Assembly: GCA_026168455.1 (NCBI GenBank)
Contig: CM047431.1
Coordinates: forward strand, 54,676,539 to 54,740,538
From: Theocolax elegans
Lineage: Eukaryota; Arthropoda; Insecta; Hymenoptera; Cerocephalidae
Length of the DNA: 64,000 bases
Direction: 5' to 3'
Part shown: positions 47,271-59,625 of the stretch, in pieces
Position numbering within the stretch: the first letter of the stretch is position 1
Layout: the number at the start of each line of letters is the position of its first letter
Translations under genes and position numbers: made by a program
Notes under the pieces: generated by a model
Database searches by the model: none
What the model was told of the DNA's origin: nothing
The model's input: only the letters and a program-made list of their open reading frames with translations

Positions 47271-50200
47271 TTATTCAAGATTTATCACGTCGATTGCTTT
47301 AGATTCAAAGCAAGCGATGTTCAAAGTGAATTTATCTGAAAAATTTTTGGTGAATTTTTTTTCGTTACATTTTTTGTTTCTTCTTTTATTTGCCATGTAG
47401 AGAAGTCTGGGGCATTTTTGAAAATTTTTTTAATTTATTTTTTTTTCTTATCGAAAACGATATAATATTATACTTGGAACCATGACAATTTCAAGTACTT
47501 GCCTCTAACTATTAAGTCAAATTTTTTTACCCACGATATTTATCGATAGAACGGTTTTTTTACGTTTGAAAAAAGGCATTTTGTTTAAAAATGCCCCAAC
47601 CCTAGGGTATTTTTAAACTCATTTGCGATTTATTTTTTTTTCGATGCTAACATTAATATTTTATAATCTAAACTATCGCAACGTCAAATCCATACTTTCT
47701 AGCAACTCATAGAATTTTTAGGCACCAAATTTATCAATATAACATTTTAGTTTCACGCTAAAACAAAATTATTTTTGTGAATTTTAACTTCTCCGTGTAA
47801 AATTGGTACCTGTATATTAAATGGGGAAAAAATAATTGTTAAAGTTTTGCTGGTTTATGATAAATAACTTTGATTTTGAAATACTTATTTACTACTATTA
47901 ATTAAAGTACAAGTATTAAAATTACAATAAAATTTATATAAAATTTATAAAACAATTAACATTTTTATAAAATGTAAATTTATTCAATGATATATAATTT
48001 AATAACTGTGTACAGGGTTTACAAATTCCACTTGATCTTCATTTAGAGATTTCAACATTAACTGCATTACTTTCTGTTTTTGTAATCATTCTCACTTCTT
48101 GAATCTTTTTGTTTAACAATATTGTTATAATCTTTTTAGGTTTCGTTTCTTCTGGATTTGACACGCGATGAATATGCTACAAAATCACCGTGCACCCATT
48201 TAATTAACACGTTCAAATTTACCCCAGGATTCGTGTACAAAATTACCCCAAAATAGAAAAGAACTTTAGATACACAATGCGCAGCATTAAATTAATATTT
48301 TTCAACGTAATTACGATCAAAAGAAAGCTAGATTTTCAGGTATATATAAACTACGGAGCAAGTGTGCTTTCAAAAGCTAAGAAGTGCAAATAAAATAGAA
48401 TGAGTTTTTCATTTTGGCGGGTCTTGAGTAAACGTAAACAATCGATTCGGAATAACTTGTAACTATGGTGGATTTGAGATAATATCATTTATTTAAAGAA
48501 ACCGTCCTATTACGGCTTATATATTACGATATAAAAAAGCTATTCAAAAAGTTTAAAATACCATAGTCTCCCCTATAATTCTGATATTATTTTTATTACT
48601 TGTACACCCGTCAGAGATGAGTTTGCTAATAATTAAATCAAATCGAAATATGTATTTGTTAATACACTGCATCGTCTTAATATTTAATAAATATTTATAC
48701 TATACTAAAATATGAACTTCTAACATATTACAATTTTTATTAAAACTATACTTCCAGTAGTAATTAAAAAATTCTATATTAAGTAGCAGCGATGTAAAAA
48801 TTGTAATTTATATAATATTTTCCTAATATAAATAATAAAATAAAAAATGTTTGTTCTTACAGTATCTAGATACTAAAAATATATGCCATTAACGTATCTA
48901 TAACTTAAAAATTAAAAATATCTCAAATCTGTTTTTATGTGAGAAGATAGGTTTTGCCTCTTTGATCGATTAATAAAATTAAAAATTGAGAGAATGAATT
49001 AATAAGCGAAAGCAAATTGCTTTTAACTCGTACGATAAAACGAAGTCATTGTATTATATAATTAAAGGCAACCTACGAAAATTTTAGGATGTATAGTCGC
49101 TTCTCGCATTAGTTTAAAAATTCAAATCTGTAAGAAATGCGAAATATATGAGATAAACCATTTCATCGAATACTAAAAATTAAGCAGTTTTACTAGCTAG
49201 TTTATACTTTTCAACAACTGTTGTACCCGTACGAAATAACGGTTAGTAACTATTTACTATTATTTTATTTGTATGTGTATATATATATAATATACATAAT
49301 ACTAAGTAGTTAACCTTTTCCGGACCAAGTAGACACTTTTTTAATACTTTCTTGAAGATTAAACATAAAATAGAAATCTAATAAATTAATCAAGACAAAT
49401 TTACGGTATATTTTTTTCTGCTATTTTGAATGCCGTTGTCAGAATTTGTGGAAAACTTTTTTTAAAGTTATAAACAATTTTTTCCAAAAAAAAAAATCCA
49501 AATTTTCAGATTTTTTTTTTTAAATAAAGTATTTCTGGTAGAAGTAGTGAGAAATTCATTGCTAGTCCATAGCGAGAGAAAGACAAACTGAACAGTGAGT
49601 GAGTAGCTAGTTGACGTGTTATTTTCGTCAAATTTCTTAGCATTCAGTAGCTAAAAACTGGTTAACTTTTTTTTTAACTTTGATATATTGAATTTGATTA
49701 AAATATTGTTATAAATGTATACATTTGTTTAACCATTACTGCATAGCCAAATACTGGGGTTTTTGTCTTACTTAAAAATGAGAAGAATGATGATATTAAG
49801 AGCTATTTTCAATTTGTGCTGTTCAAATGTAAGTCAAATGTAAGTTAATTTTTAATTAATTTTTTCCGTTATGTTATAAAAATTTTTATTTTATTTTATT
49901 AATCATAACTTTTGCAATGTTTAAGCCTTTTGAGCGAATCAAGGTTAAAATAAAAATTAACTTCTAACTCGTCTCCAGATAACTGGTACAGGTTGAATAG
50001 AATTCAAGCTACTTTTCAATTTTCCTTTTAGGCCCATTTTTCCCCTACATTTATTTCAAAAGGTTTAATATTTTTATCCCCAGGACCCATTGACCAAACT
50101 CTGAATGACGGTTTTTTTTATTTGGGCCAAATACAATTACATTCCATAGTTTCGAAACATATTCGTTCCCCGGAGATCGGTAATTATAATAAATATTCCG

Positions 50201-50894
50201 AATACTGTAACGGAGTAAAAAATTGTAGAAAGAAATTTTGCTAATATGTACATAAATGTTGAATACTAGAAATAATTGTTCTTTATAAAACGTTAAAATA
50301 TAAATGAATTATTAAGAGTGAGTGGAAAATAAAAGAGAAGGAATAATAACATAGCGTTAATAAAAAGTTCCCGGTCGATAAAAATGTAAAAATGACCGTA
50401 TAGAGCCCATCGGAGTCAGTTTCTATATGAATTAAATATATCTTTTATTCAGATATTTCATCCAGGAAGTTAATCTAGTTAGTACGAAATAAAGTTAGTG
50501 AAAAAAGTTCGTTATCCAAAAAGCTTTTTTTTGCAGTACCGAGCGTCGATTATATACGCTTGATAATAAATTTCGTTTACAAAATGGATTGAAAATTTTT
50601 TGAGTAACAATTCGCATAATTGATATACTATAATCTTGATGTGCATTAATTGTATTAAAGTAAACCGCACGAAATGTAGTCCCCATCGGGGGTTAGGTGA
50701 TGTTGAAAATAAACAATCTCGAAAGGAAAAAAACCGGACTGTGAAACTAAAAGTTAATTTACCTTTCGAACTACGAAGGTCTTAAATTGTATAATTTTTG
50801 GTTTGAATTTATGGTCTTGGTGCTGATATCGCTTGATGAAATGAAAGAGTACATGGTGAAACGAGAAACGGAGCGAGTGTGAATTTGATGTAAA

Positions 50895-50935
50895 GGAAAG
50901 AAGGAAGGAGGAAAGGAAGGAAGGAAGGAAGGAAG
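50895..50935. repeat. (GGAA)n tetranucleotide repeat
   Basis: About ten GGAA-type units, slightly imperfect. Confidence 0.9.
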
Positions 50936-52540
50936 ATAAGCAGGAAGGACGCGAGAATAACATATATATATGCAACGTGCTTGAATTGACAGAATAGTTC
51001 GGGAAAAGAGGTTAACGACTAACGAGTGAGCATCCGCAAAATGTAAGGCCAAGAATGAAGGGTGAAAATGGTAACCAATTACTCTCTTCGTGTTCGTATA
51101 ATCTCACCTGATTATCTCAAATTTATTTTCGAAATACCGTGCTTCACTACGTTACAAATGGGGTCTGAAAAAAATTGCTCTATTTATTTTTTCAAGTATA
51201 TATATTTTTTCTAAATCTAAGAAAATGAAAGATATTAAAAAACGAAAATTTTTTTCTTTTATTCGAATATATTTATTGAGAATGTTTTACTCGGAACAGT
51301 GGATTAATTTTCATCCGTCTTCGCATCTTTCACTCCTTCGTATATGAAGAATTGACATGGTTTACTCGCAGATAAATTGAAATAATTTTCGGACTTATTT
51401 GTAATTCTTTGATTAGGAATTCGGGTGTCGCTGCTGGTCTTATTGAGCAAATATGAATTGTTTGTAACAGACCATGTGCGCTGTTGAAGTTGAAGCGTGG
51501 TTTTGTTGACTCTTCTGTTTACTTTACTTGTGTGTTAATTATTTATTAATTTATTTAAATCTACCAAAAATATATTATTATTCAGTCGCTTATAACCATA
51601 GTATAAGGAAGGAAGATAAATGTTACACATTATACTACAACGTGTTGTTAGATGTTGACAATAAAACATTGTAAGCCACGAATTTTTTAGAAGGTAAAGT
51701 AAGTAAGGAAGTTAAAAAGTTATGCATAAACGAGTGAGACGTTGCTTTGATAATCTAATGAATGAACCTATCAAGGTGTGTCTAGCTAATATTTTCAAAA
51801 TTTATTTATTCTAAAGAGCGTCAAAAACTATGAAAAATGTATTATTGAATTTAGATACAAATTTTCATTTTAACATAAAAAATAAAAAGTTTATTTTTAA
51901 AGGTAGATTGATGTCAAAAGATATTTTTTAATAATCAAGTTCGTTAATTTTGTTATGTAAAAGCGATAGAAAAATGCAGTTTCTTGTGCTAAAAAAATAA
52001 GGGTTGTAACCCTTAGTTGAAATAATACCTCGCATTCAAATGTCAGTTCAAATATATCTTATATTGCCTATAACATTTTTTTACTTAAATTAGGGGAGAA
52101 TTGTAAAGGAGTTGGTTTTGTCTTCTTTAAAAAAATATCCTTTATTATTTATAAAAAGATAATCTTAAATTTTAAAGATTAAACGTCTTACTTAAACGTT
52201 AAATGTTAATGATTAAACGTTAATAAAAAATGTAGCGATAAAAAGTAATGAGGATGAAAATGAGGAAAAATTTGATTGCGTTGTGAAAAAATCACGGTTC
52301 TCGCCGTGTCTGTTTAGAGCGAGAGGGAAAGGAAGAGCGAAAGAGAGATATAAAGTACATTATTCGGAGTCATTTTACGGCTTTCATAAATCGATTATTT
52401 AGGCAAGCGCATTTTCGATGTAACCGAGACCGACGCAGACATTCGCATTCTTTTTTTTTCTTTTATTTCAGCGCAGTTCATCTCCATCACTCACTTCTCT
52501 GGCGCTCGTTTTCGGTGCCACGCGCCCGTAACATCAAAGG

Positions 52541-52592
52541 GACGCTTGCTCGCTCGCTCGCTCGCTTTGCGTTACACACACACACACACGTA
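52541..52592. repeat. (GCTC)n followed by (CA)n
   Basis: About six GCTC units, then seven or eight CA units. Confidence 0.85.
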
Positions 52593-53039
52593 TACGTACA
52601 CTACACACGGCTAGAGCGGAAATTCAATTCGATTCTGCATGAAATGAACGCGGAAACTCGTGCGGGCTTTATTAATCCCCTCTTCTCTTCTTTTTATCTC
52701 TCTTTCGCTCGCACGAGAGTGACAACGAATCTCCTTCTCTCTCTCTCTCCATCCCTCTCTTTCTATCTCTTTCCCTGACGCTCTGATTGGAAAATCCACA
52801 GTGGTGGACGAGCACAAAGAAAATTTCGCGGCTATACCTGCCCCCAACTAAGAATATCCTTCGTATTCCACTAAAAAAATACGAGATAGTTATTCCTGTC
52901 ATTTTTTTTTATTTTTCATCGCTAAAAATTTTAGACCATATAGTTTCATATGTTTGTGCTACATTTTTCTCTTTTTTTTCGCTCGAATCTGGTTGAATGC
53001 GCGTGCGTGTATGAACCTTCTGAACATGTATACATATAA

Positions 53040-53875
53040 AAACAGTTTCTTGAGTATTTAATTATTCCTATGTTGAAATATGCGAAGAGTTTTATGAGTC
53101 ACTGCTTAGTTACCTCTTGTTTATAAATATTCTCATTTGTTCGGTATACCAACTCAAAAAAGAAAGTGTATCAATTATAAAATTATTTCATTGTTATTAA
53201 TCCTTTATTTTTATTGTTAATACGTATTTTTTTGTATAATAAATGCGCTTTTCGTTAATAGAAATTTTCTTGTTCACAAATAATCTACTATATAAGAGTG
53301 AATTTGTGATTAAAAAAATCAAGTTAACCATACATACGTTAAATTTCCAATTTGTTCGTATCGATTAATTACTGATTTAGTATTAACGTTTTTAATCCTT
53401 GTAGAGTATACTCGCGTTTACAGTGGTACTCTATCTCTACTCTGCGTAAAGGTAAATTATTCCGATTATTAATTGCCGAAACTCAATTTCGATAGTGATA
53501 CATTCCAGCTCATCTATAATATTAATCTGGAGTTACGTCGATCATATTATTATTATTATTATTATTATTGCGTCATATATCGATTAGCATTTCATTTTTT
53601 GTACTTTTATAACGTTTACTCGATTTTAAAATGAAGAGGGTACAATTTTTTTGTTCGGCAGTATGTCGTGTGTTAATTATTATTTTCGTTTAATTCCGTT
53701 TGAAACGAACGAAATGATGAATATTAAGCGACTTCTCCTCCACCTGACTATTCCAAAGGAAAGAATTGCAAAACAAGTTGAGCTATAGACATCCTTTTCA
53801 CCCGCAACTACAAAACGTTTATTAAATTTTCGTTTTCCCGCGTTTAATCCCGGTACAGAGTCGCACTAAAAGCGC
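53040..53875 (+). repeat. Tandem duplication of about 836 bp, copy 1
   Basis: Begins aaacagtttcttgagtattt and is followed head to tail by copy 2. It contains an (ATT)n run at 53543-53570. Almost no shared bases exist at the junction. No coding content was recognised. Confidence 0.92.
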
Positions 53876-54713
53876 AAACAGTTTCTTGAGTATTTAAATT
53901 ATTCCTATGTTGAAATATGCGAAGAGTTTTATGAGTCACTGCTTAGTTACCTCTTGTTTATAAATATTCTCATTTGTTCGGTATACCAACTCAAAAAAGA
54001 AAGTGTATCAATTATAAAATTATTTCATTGTTATTAATCCTTTATTTTTATTGTTAATACGTATTTTTTTGTATAATAAATGCGCTTTTCGTTAATAGAA
54101 ATTTTCTTGTTCACAAATAATCTACTATATAAGAGTGAATTTGTGATTAAAAAAATCAAGTTAACCATACATACGTTAAATTTCCAATTTGTTCGTATCG
54201 ATTAATTACTGATTTAGTATTAACGTTTTTAATCCTTGTAGAGTATACTCGCGTTTACAGTAGTACTCTATCTCTACTCTGCGTAAAGGTAAATTATTCC
54301 GATTATTAATTGCCGAAACTCAATTTCGATAGTGATACATTCCAGCTCATCTATAATATTAATCTGGAGTTACGTCGATCATATTATTATTATTATTATT
54401 ATTATTGCGTCAATATATCGATTAGCATTTCATTTTTTGTACTTTTATAACGTTTACTCGATTTTAAAATGAAGAGGGTACAATTTTTTTGTTCGGCAGT
54501 ATGTCGTGTGTTAATTATTATTTTCGTTTAATTCCGTTTGAAACGAACGAAATGATGAATATTAAGCGACTTCTCCTCCACCTGACTATTCCAAAGGAAA
54601 GAATTGCAAAACAAGTTGAGCTATAGACATCCTTTTCACCCGCAACTACAAAACGTTTATTAAATTTTCGTTTTCCCGCGTTTAATCCCGGTACAGAGTC
54701 GCACTAAAAGCGC
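53876..54713 (+). repeat. Tandem duplication of about 836 bp, copy 2
   Basis: Differs from copy 1 by very few bases: an extra A near 53899, G to A near 54263, an extra A near 54413. Ends actaaaagcgc and is followed by a GC-rich patch starting acgtgcccagcc. Confidence 0.92.
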
Positions 54714-55193
54714 ACGTGCCCAGCCTGGATTTTCCCGTGGTTTTAGCACTGGAAATGCGCCCCGTACAAACAGGTGCTAGCCGCTTTCCCCCTTCCCACC
54801 CTCCCTTTTTTATGTCCTACTCTTGCATTCGTAATTCTTCTCTCTCCCTCTCTGCTTCTTTATTCCTTTATCACGAGGTGCTTCGATTTTCTTAAGGTTG
54901 TGTTTAGCTTTTCTCTATAAAGGATTTCCGAGCACTGCGCTCGAAATTGCCGTCGACTCCAAACCTGACCGCGGATTTATTCAATCCGGACGACGATTAT
55001 CATTTTTTAATGTCTTTTATACATCACTACTTTTCTTTTTTTTTTATTTACGTTTTTTTAGTATTTCAAAGCCGTTACTTAGCGGATCGAGCGAGGTTGA
55101 TGATTTTTTTATTCAACAATTTTTCATGTGTACGAAAAACATTAAGTGAAATTCTGTATGCTATTTCTGAATTTTTGATACTGACAAGGGAAG
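54714..55193. other. GC-richer patch then AT-rich DNA
   Basis: 54714-54810 is GC-rich and could be a regulatory block. After it the plus strand is pyrimidine-rich. Short overlapping ORFs at 54898-55246 run into the foldback and are not called. Confidence 0.4.
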
Positions 55194-55861
55194 TACATGA
55201 CCTCCGGGAAACGGATCTCATCCTAACTTTGGTATGTCTTTTATAATATAAAATATGAAGAAAGCCAAGTTATCTCTTGCCAATGGCCACTTTTACGGAA
55301 GTTATTCGACATCCAATAATAATAGCAGTAAAAATTACTTTCAATTCGGTCGCTTATAACTCGAAAACAAATAAAGATAAACAATAGAACCAAAAACCGG
55401 AAGAAAGTTGAGTTCAAGTAGATATGGTTTGAAAAAAAAGAAGCTCAAATTGCTTAATTTGAAGCAAAGTTATGAAGAAAATAAGAAATTGAAGATTATT
55501 AGGCCAAAATTTAATATGAAAAATTTATTGTTTCTTTTGGCCTAATAATCTTCAATTTCTTATTTTCTTCATAACTTTGCTTCAAATTAAGCAATTTGAG
55601 CTTCTTTTTTTTCAAACCATATCTACTTGAACTGAACTTTCTTCTGGTTTTTGGTTCTATTGTTTATCTTTATTTGTTTTCGAGTTATAAGCGACCGAAT
55701 TGGAAGTAATTTTTACTGCTATTATTATTGGATGTCGAATAACTTCCGTAAAAGTGGCCATTGGCAAGAGATAACTTGGCTTTCTTCATATTTTTATATT
55801 ATAAAAGACATACCAAAGTTAGGATGAGATCCGTTTCCCGGAGGTCATGTACTTCCCTTGT
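55194..55861. mobile_element. Long foldback element
   Basis: The arms begin acaagggaagtacatgacct and its complement, and are nearly identical over about 315 bp each. The loop is short (about 55515-55535). Differences are single bases, for example tttcaattcgg against ttccaattcgg. No ORF and no clear target duplication. The family is not recognised. Confidence 0.88.
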
Positions 55862-56911
55862 GAGTCAATTGGAAAAACTAAATCAGTAGAGATTATGGTG
55901 TAGCCGTTTCTTAATCACGTTAAACTGAACGTTACTTGGAAAGTTGTTTCAAAATTCAAAAATTTCAAAACGATTTTCGACATGTAAATTTCAAATATAG
56001 AGAAAAACGTTATAAAATCGTAAATCAAAGTATTGTGCGCAAAGAAGATATCACGCTATTCCGTTTAGTCGAAACTAGAAATTTCGAGGCGAATAATAAT
56101 AAGATATATTAAAAAATATATTAAATATTAAATATATAATAAGTTGAAAGGCAGTCTTTATCGGTGCTGCGATCTTAAAATCTCGTCTAGGGTGGACCCC
56201 ATTTAAAAAAAAAACCTTAAAATTGTATAAAGATTAAATTTAATTTTTAAACCACAAGAATCAATTAAGCCATCTGAATTCTATACGTTAAGTATCTGAG
56301 AGGTCGAATATCAAATCTGTGTTATGTAGTAAATTAAGGGGATGTGGGACTTAGAAAATGGTCATTTTTAATATTTTTTTTAACAAAAGAATAAATTTTT
56401 AAAATTCTGAACGCCATGCCCTTAGGCATGTTTTAAATAATATACTCAAATTTTTTCAGATTTTTAAATTTGTGATATAATTATGATTTTTGCGTTGAAA
56501 ACTCATACTTTTTTAGACCAATAATTACCGACCAAAAATGTTTATTGAATTATTGTTAACAAATTTAGTTATTCTTAAAAAGTCAAAATATCATGCCTTC
56601 GCTTTTGTTTATTAAACTACCCATATGGATTTTGTTCATATTTTTAATTCAATATTTCCAAGATAATTCTTATTTTGGAAAGTGCAGAAAATCCTTGTTA
56701 CTTGGGTCCGACATACCGTTAATCCTAATGATTTCGGAAGAAATACAATCTCCGAATTCTCGAATCTCGTAACAAAACAACGACTACATTGAGAAAGTCT
56801 TTGTAGTTTTTACTATGTGTGACTTGATTGAAAAATATATTTTGTCATAACGAAAATGTACTTTTTTACATTAGCAGGTGTAACTTTGTAATAGCGAACA
56901 CGTGAGTTTAA
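55862..56911. other. AT-rich non-coding DNA
   Basis: Holds a TTAAGGGGATGTGGGAC motif at 56334 that resembles the terminus of the next element, with no matching right end found. No gene was recognised. Confidence 0.45.
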
Positions 56912-57331
56912 GGGGGTGTCATACTCAATTAAAAATTAAAATTTCGCGCCACAAAATGCAGACGAGAAAATAATTAATTTACTTATAACAATTTACTTAT
57001 AATAATAAAAACAATTTTACGCAGAACCAGAAGTTAGTTGGTCTCCGTTATGTAATTATCTATTATTTTACAAAATTTCATGTTATTATAACAATATGTC
57101 GCCGAGAAAACCTTGAAAATGTAAGAAAATGGCATTTTTCAAGGTTTTCTCGGCGACATATTGTTACAATAACTTGAAACTTTGTAAAATAATAGATAAT
57201 TACATAACGGAGGGCAAATAACTCCTGGTTTTGCGTCAATTTGTTTTTATTAATTGTTATAAGTAATTAATTAGTTGTTTTTTCGTCTGCTATTTTCTGG
57301 CGCGAAATTTTAATTTTTAATTGACACCCCC
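56912..57331. mobile_element. TTAA-flanked foldback element, family copy 2
   Basis: The ends are gggggtgtca and tgacaccccc, flanked by TTAA at 56908-56911 and 57332-57335. Arms of about 180 bp surround a loop of a few tens of bp near 57120. It is homologous to 36102-36513. TTAA duplication is the hallmark of piggyBac-type insertion, but the terminal bases are not the canonical CCC, so the superfamily is tentative. Confidence 0.82.
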
Positions 57332-57855
57332 TTAATTGAAAAATTGACCAAATACTTTGTTAACACAATACACCTTTATTAAACTTTGAAACGCTTATTA
57401 ACCAAGTGTATTGGTTAAATTAGCCAAAATTAATTTGTAGTAACAACAAAGATAATTAACTAAGAATAATAGAATTTATTTTTTAATTACAAAACCTGAG
57501 AATACTTTTTTCAACCGTAAACAATATAGCTTCCATAATTAAGGTATTTGTACGAGTTTCAAAAAAATATTGTTGTTTTTACACATTGTTATTAAACTTT
57601 ACAAATATTGTGTATATATAGCTTTATAAATAAAAGTTACAGTTACTATCAATCATATCCATAGATGTAGCAATTATTTAGATTGATTAGAGCTACAAAT
57701 AACTTTGTAATTTTTACCAACTATGTACACTTGATAAAAGTTTGCAAATAAAATTATTTCCTCATTAGTATTAAATTGATTTGGCAAAAGTATAACATTG
57801 AAATTTATTATCGGAACAATACGTATAATCGAGTATAATATTTGCAAAAAAAAAA
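57332..57855. other. AT-rich non-coding DNA
   Basis: Nothing recognised. Ends in an A12 run immediately before the duplication starts. Confidence 0.55.
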
Positions 57856-59100
57856 AATACTGTGACAGGGATAATGGACATTATAGCGAAATATAGAAAA
57901 AATGATATTGAACACAGTAGCGAAAAAAAGGTTCTCGCTTACGCTGGCTCGTGAATATTTTGGTTAACGTATTCGAGAAATTGTTGTAGAGTACATTAAG
58001 ACTATGGATCGGGCAAGCCAATCTACCGATATATTAATTTTGCATTTTTTTGTTTTGTGTTTTATACGTGAAAAAGAGGAAAAAAGGGGGAAAAAATGTA
58101 TCCATCAAAATCACACGTTAATTCCATAAAATACCCGTGTAAGCTAGGAGCGATATACCGGCGTGGCGTAGATTGCTTCGTAGATTGGTAAGAGCTTTCG
58201 GCGGTTAAAATACATTTCTGTCGTTTCGACGTCGACGTCGATCAATTTCAACGTCGGCCGGGCCAAACGAACGGCGACATCAAACGAAAAAATATTACAT
58301 CGGGTGTGCGGTCAACTTTACGTGGCCTCTTCTCTGACTTTTATGTTTTTCATGAATTCGTTCTTTCGGAATTGCCCGCGAGTGTGTATATACGCGCCAC
58401 GCACGCACGTGTGTGTACATAGGCACACGTGACAAAATTAATTTACCCTCGTGAATATTTTGCTTGGGTTATTGAAAAAAAAAGTGCACGTATAGCTTCT
58501 ACGTAATTTCCGAGCTGCGTTGGTAATTATTTTTCGACGGGTACGTGATAGTTATTTTGGTACTATTTTACTTTTCCTATTTAACAATAAGCAATATGTT
58601 GCCTTTAAGCTGTAAAAAATATATTGTTTATAACAATGAATAGGTGAAAGTAATCGTTGGATGTAAACAAAAACAGATAAATATTAAACGAAGGAGATGT
58701 CGGGCTCAGATGTTAGCTTTATGTGTATATAAAGAGATGATGTTTTTTTTTGTAAAATCGCTTCGGTCAGGGCCTGACATATGTTTTACAGTTTGAATTT
58801 TGAACATCGGTTTGTAAAGACATCCCATTGCTATTATTAGCTGAAGTATATACATACCACTTGATGAGAAATCGAAATGCAGAGGGGTACATTCGGGTAC
58901 ACTCGGGTACAGTCGAGTAATCAAGACGTACGGACGTACATGGACGTAAGCAAAGAAAGATCAAAGAGCGGAGAGTAAGGTTGACGAGAGTTGGAGGGTG
59001 ATATCGTTGAGTTATAAACAAGAATAATCGAACGATCGATTTACCGAGTGGAATAATGGAGAGAGAGAGAGGGTGGTTGGCGAGTTATAGGTAATAGTGA

Positions 59101-59235
59101 TGATTTAGGTGGTGATAGTTCCGGGAGGGTTGCGGGGCTCCTCCCGCCGGCGAGTCGGTCACCTGCATATTAATTCGCCGGTAATAACTTGGACCGGTTG
59201 TATAAGAATCAGCCTCGCGTATCCCCGACTGCAGC
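59101..59235. promoter_or_regulatory. Candidate regulatory block (first copy)
   Basis: A GC-rich run with gctcctcccgccggcgag, then cacctgcatattaattcg (an E-box next to an ATTA core), then ggttgtataagaatcagcc with a TATAAG. It is denser in potential factor sites than its surroundings. The second copy is at 61746-61880. This is inference from composition only. Confidence 0.25.
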
Positions 59236-59592
59236 CCGATTATATCGTCTAAATGCGTTTTCTCTTTAGTTATGTGCGGAGCGTTGAAATTCCAATTAGT
59301 TGGTTACACTGTGCGTGTACGTGTGCGCGCAATCAGCCCACGCAATTATCTTTACCGAGCGCAGTGTGCTGCTCCTCCTGCTGCATCCCTTTGCGTTTCC
59401 ACGTACGCGCTCGGCTATCGCATAGCATCATCGCTCCCACACACACGCACACACACACAGACGGAGAAAGCCTCTCTAACTGGATTTATTCGACGAGTAC
59501 TTTTTCAGCGCATTAAACCACCCAAAGAGAGGTAGAGTCAGTTGGAGAATCGCTTTTCTCCGCGGACTTGCTAGCTTGTTTCCCCATTTCCC

Positions 59593-59593
59593 A

Positions 59594-59625
<32 letters not shown>
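59593..59625. repeat. (CT)n microsatellite, short allele
   Basis: About 33 bp with one TTT interruption. The matching array in copy 2 (62239-62283) is longer and uninterrupted. Confidence 0.9.

Larger units (their letters stand above)
46113..47334 (+). repeat. Direct duplication carrying CPAP1-like exons, copy B
   Basis: Second copy of 43342-44563, 5' of copy A in gene orientation. The right flank (tctgaaaaatttttgg) differs from that of copy A. It contains copies of both exons. Confidence 0.92.
47335..53039. other. Long AT-rich non-coding region
   Basis: No supported gene. 47390-47600 has ggggcatttttgaaaatttt-like text that faintly recalls the arms of the 5170 element. 48222-48249 carries the recurrent CCTG/TGTAC word. 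50880-50935 is a GGAA repeat. 52380-52830 is GC-richer with GCTC, CA and CT runs. Two very short ATG-to-GT frames (49778 and 51722, plus strand) are not called. Confidence 0.5.

Noticed and set aside
49778..49829. Short plus-strand ATG frame MRRMMILRAIFNLCCSN ending at a gtaagt donor, like a signal-peptide exon
   Set aside because: Too short to support, with no downstream partner exon on the plus strand.
51722..51775. Short plus-strand ATG frame ending in AAG|gtgtgt
   Set aside because: Eighteen codons and a weak donor, with no partner exon found.
53110..53148. Minus-strand micro-exon-like frame between a pyrimidine-rich acceptor and a GTAACT donor
   Set aside because: Only 39 bases, and its phase links neither the exon at 63197 nor the known CPAP1-like exons in a consistent way.
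59253..59535. Overlapping 87-codon plus-strand ORFs, repeated at 61898-62180
   Set aside because: Two frames of the same DNA are open at once, the CA repeat is included, and there is no domain. They repeat only because the DNA is duplicated.
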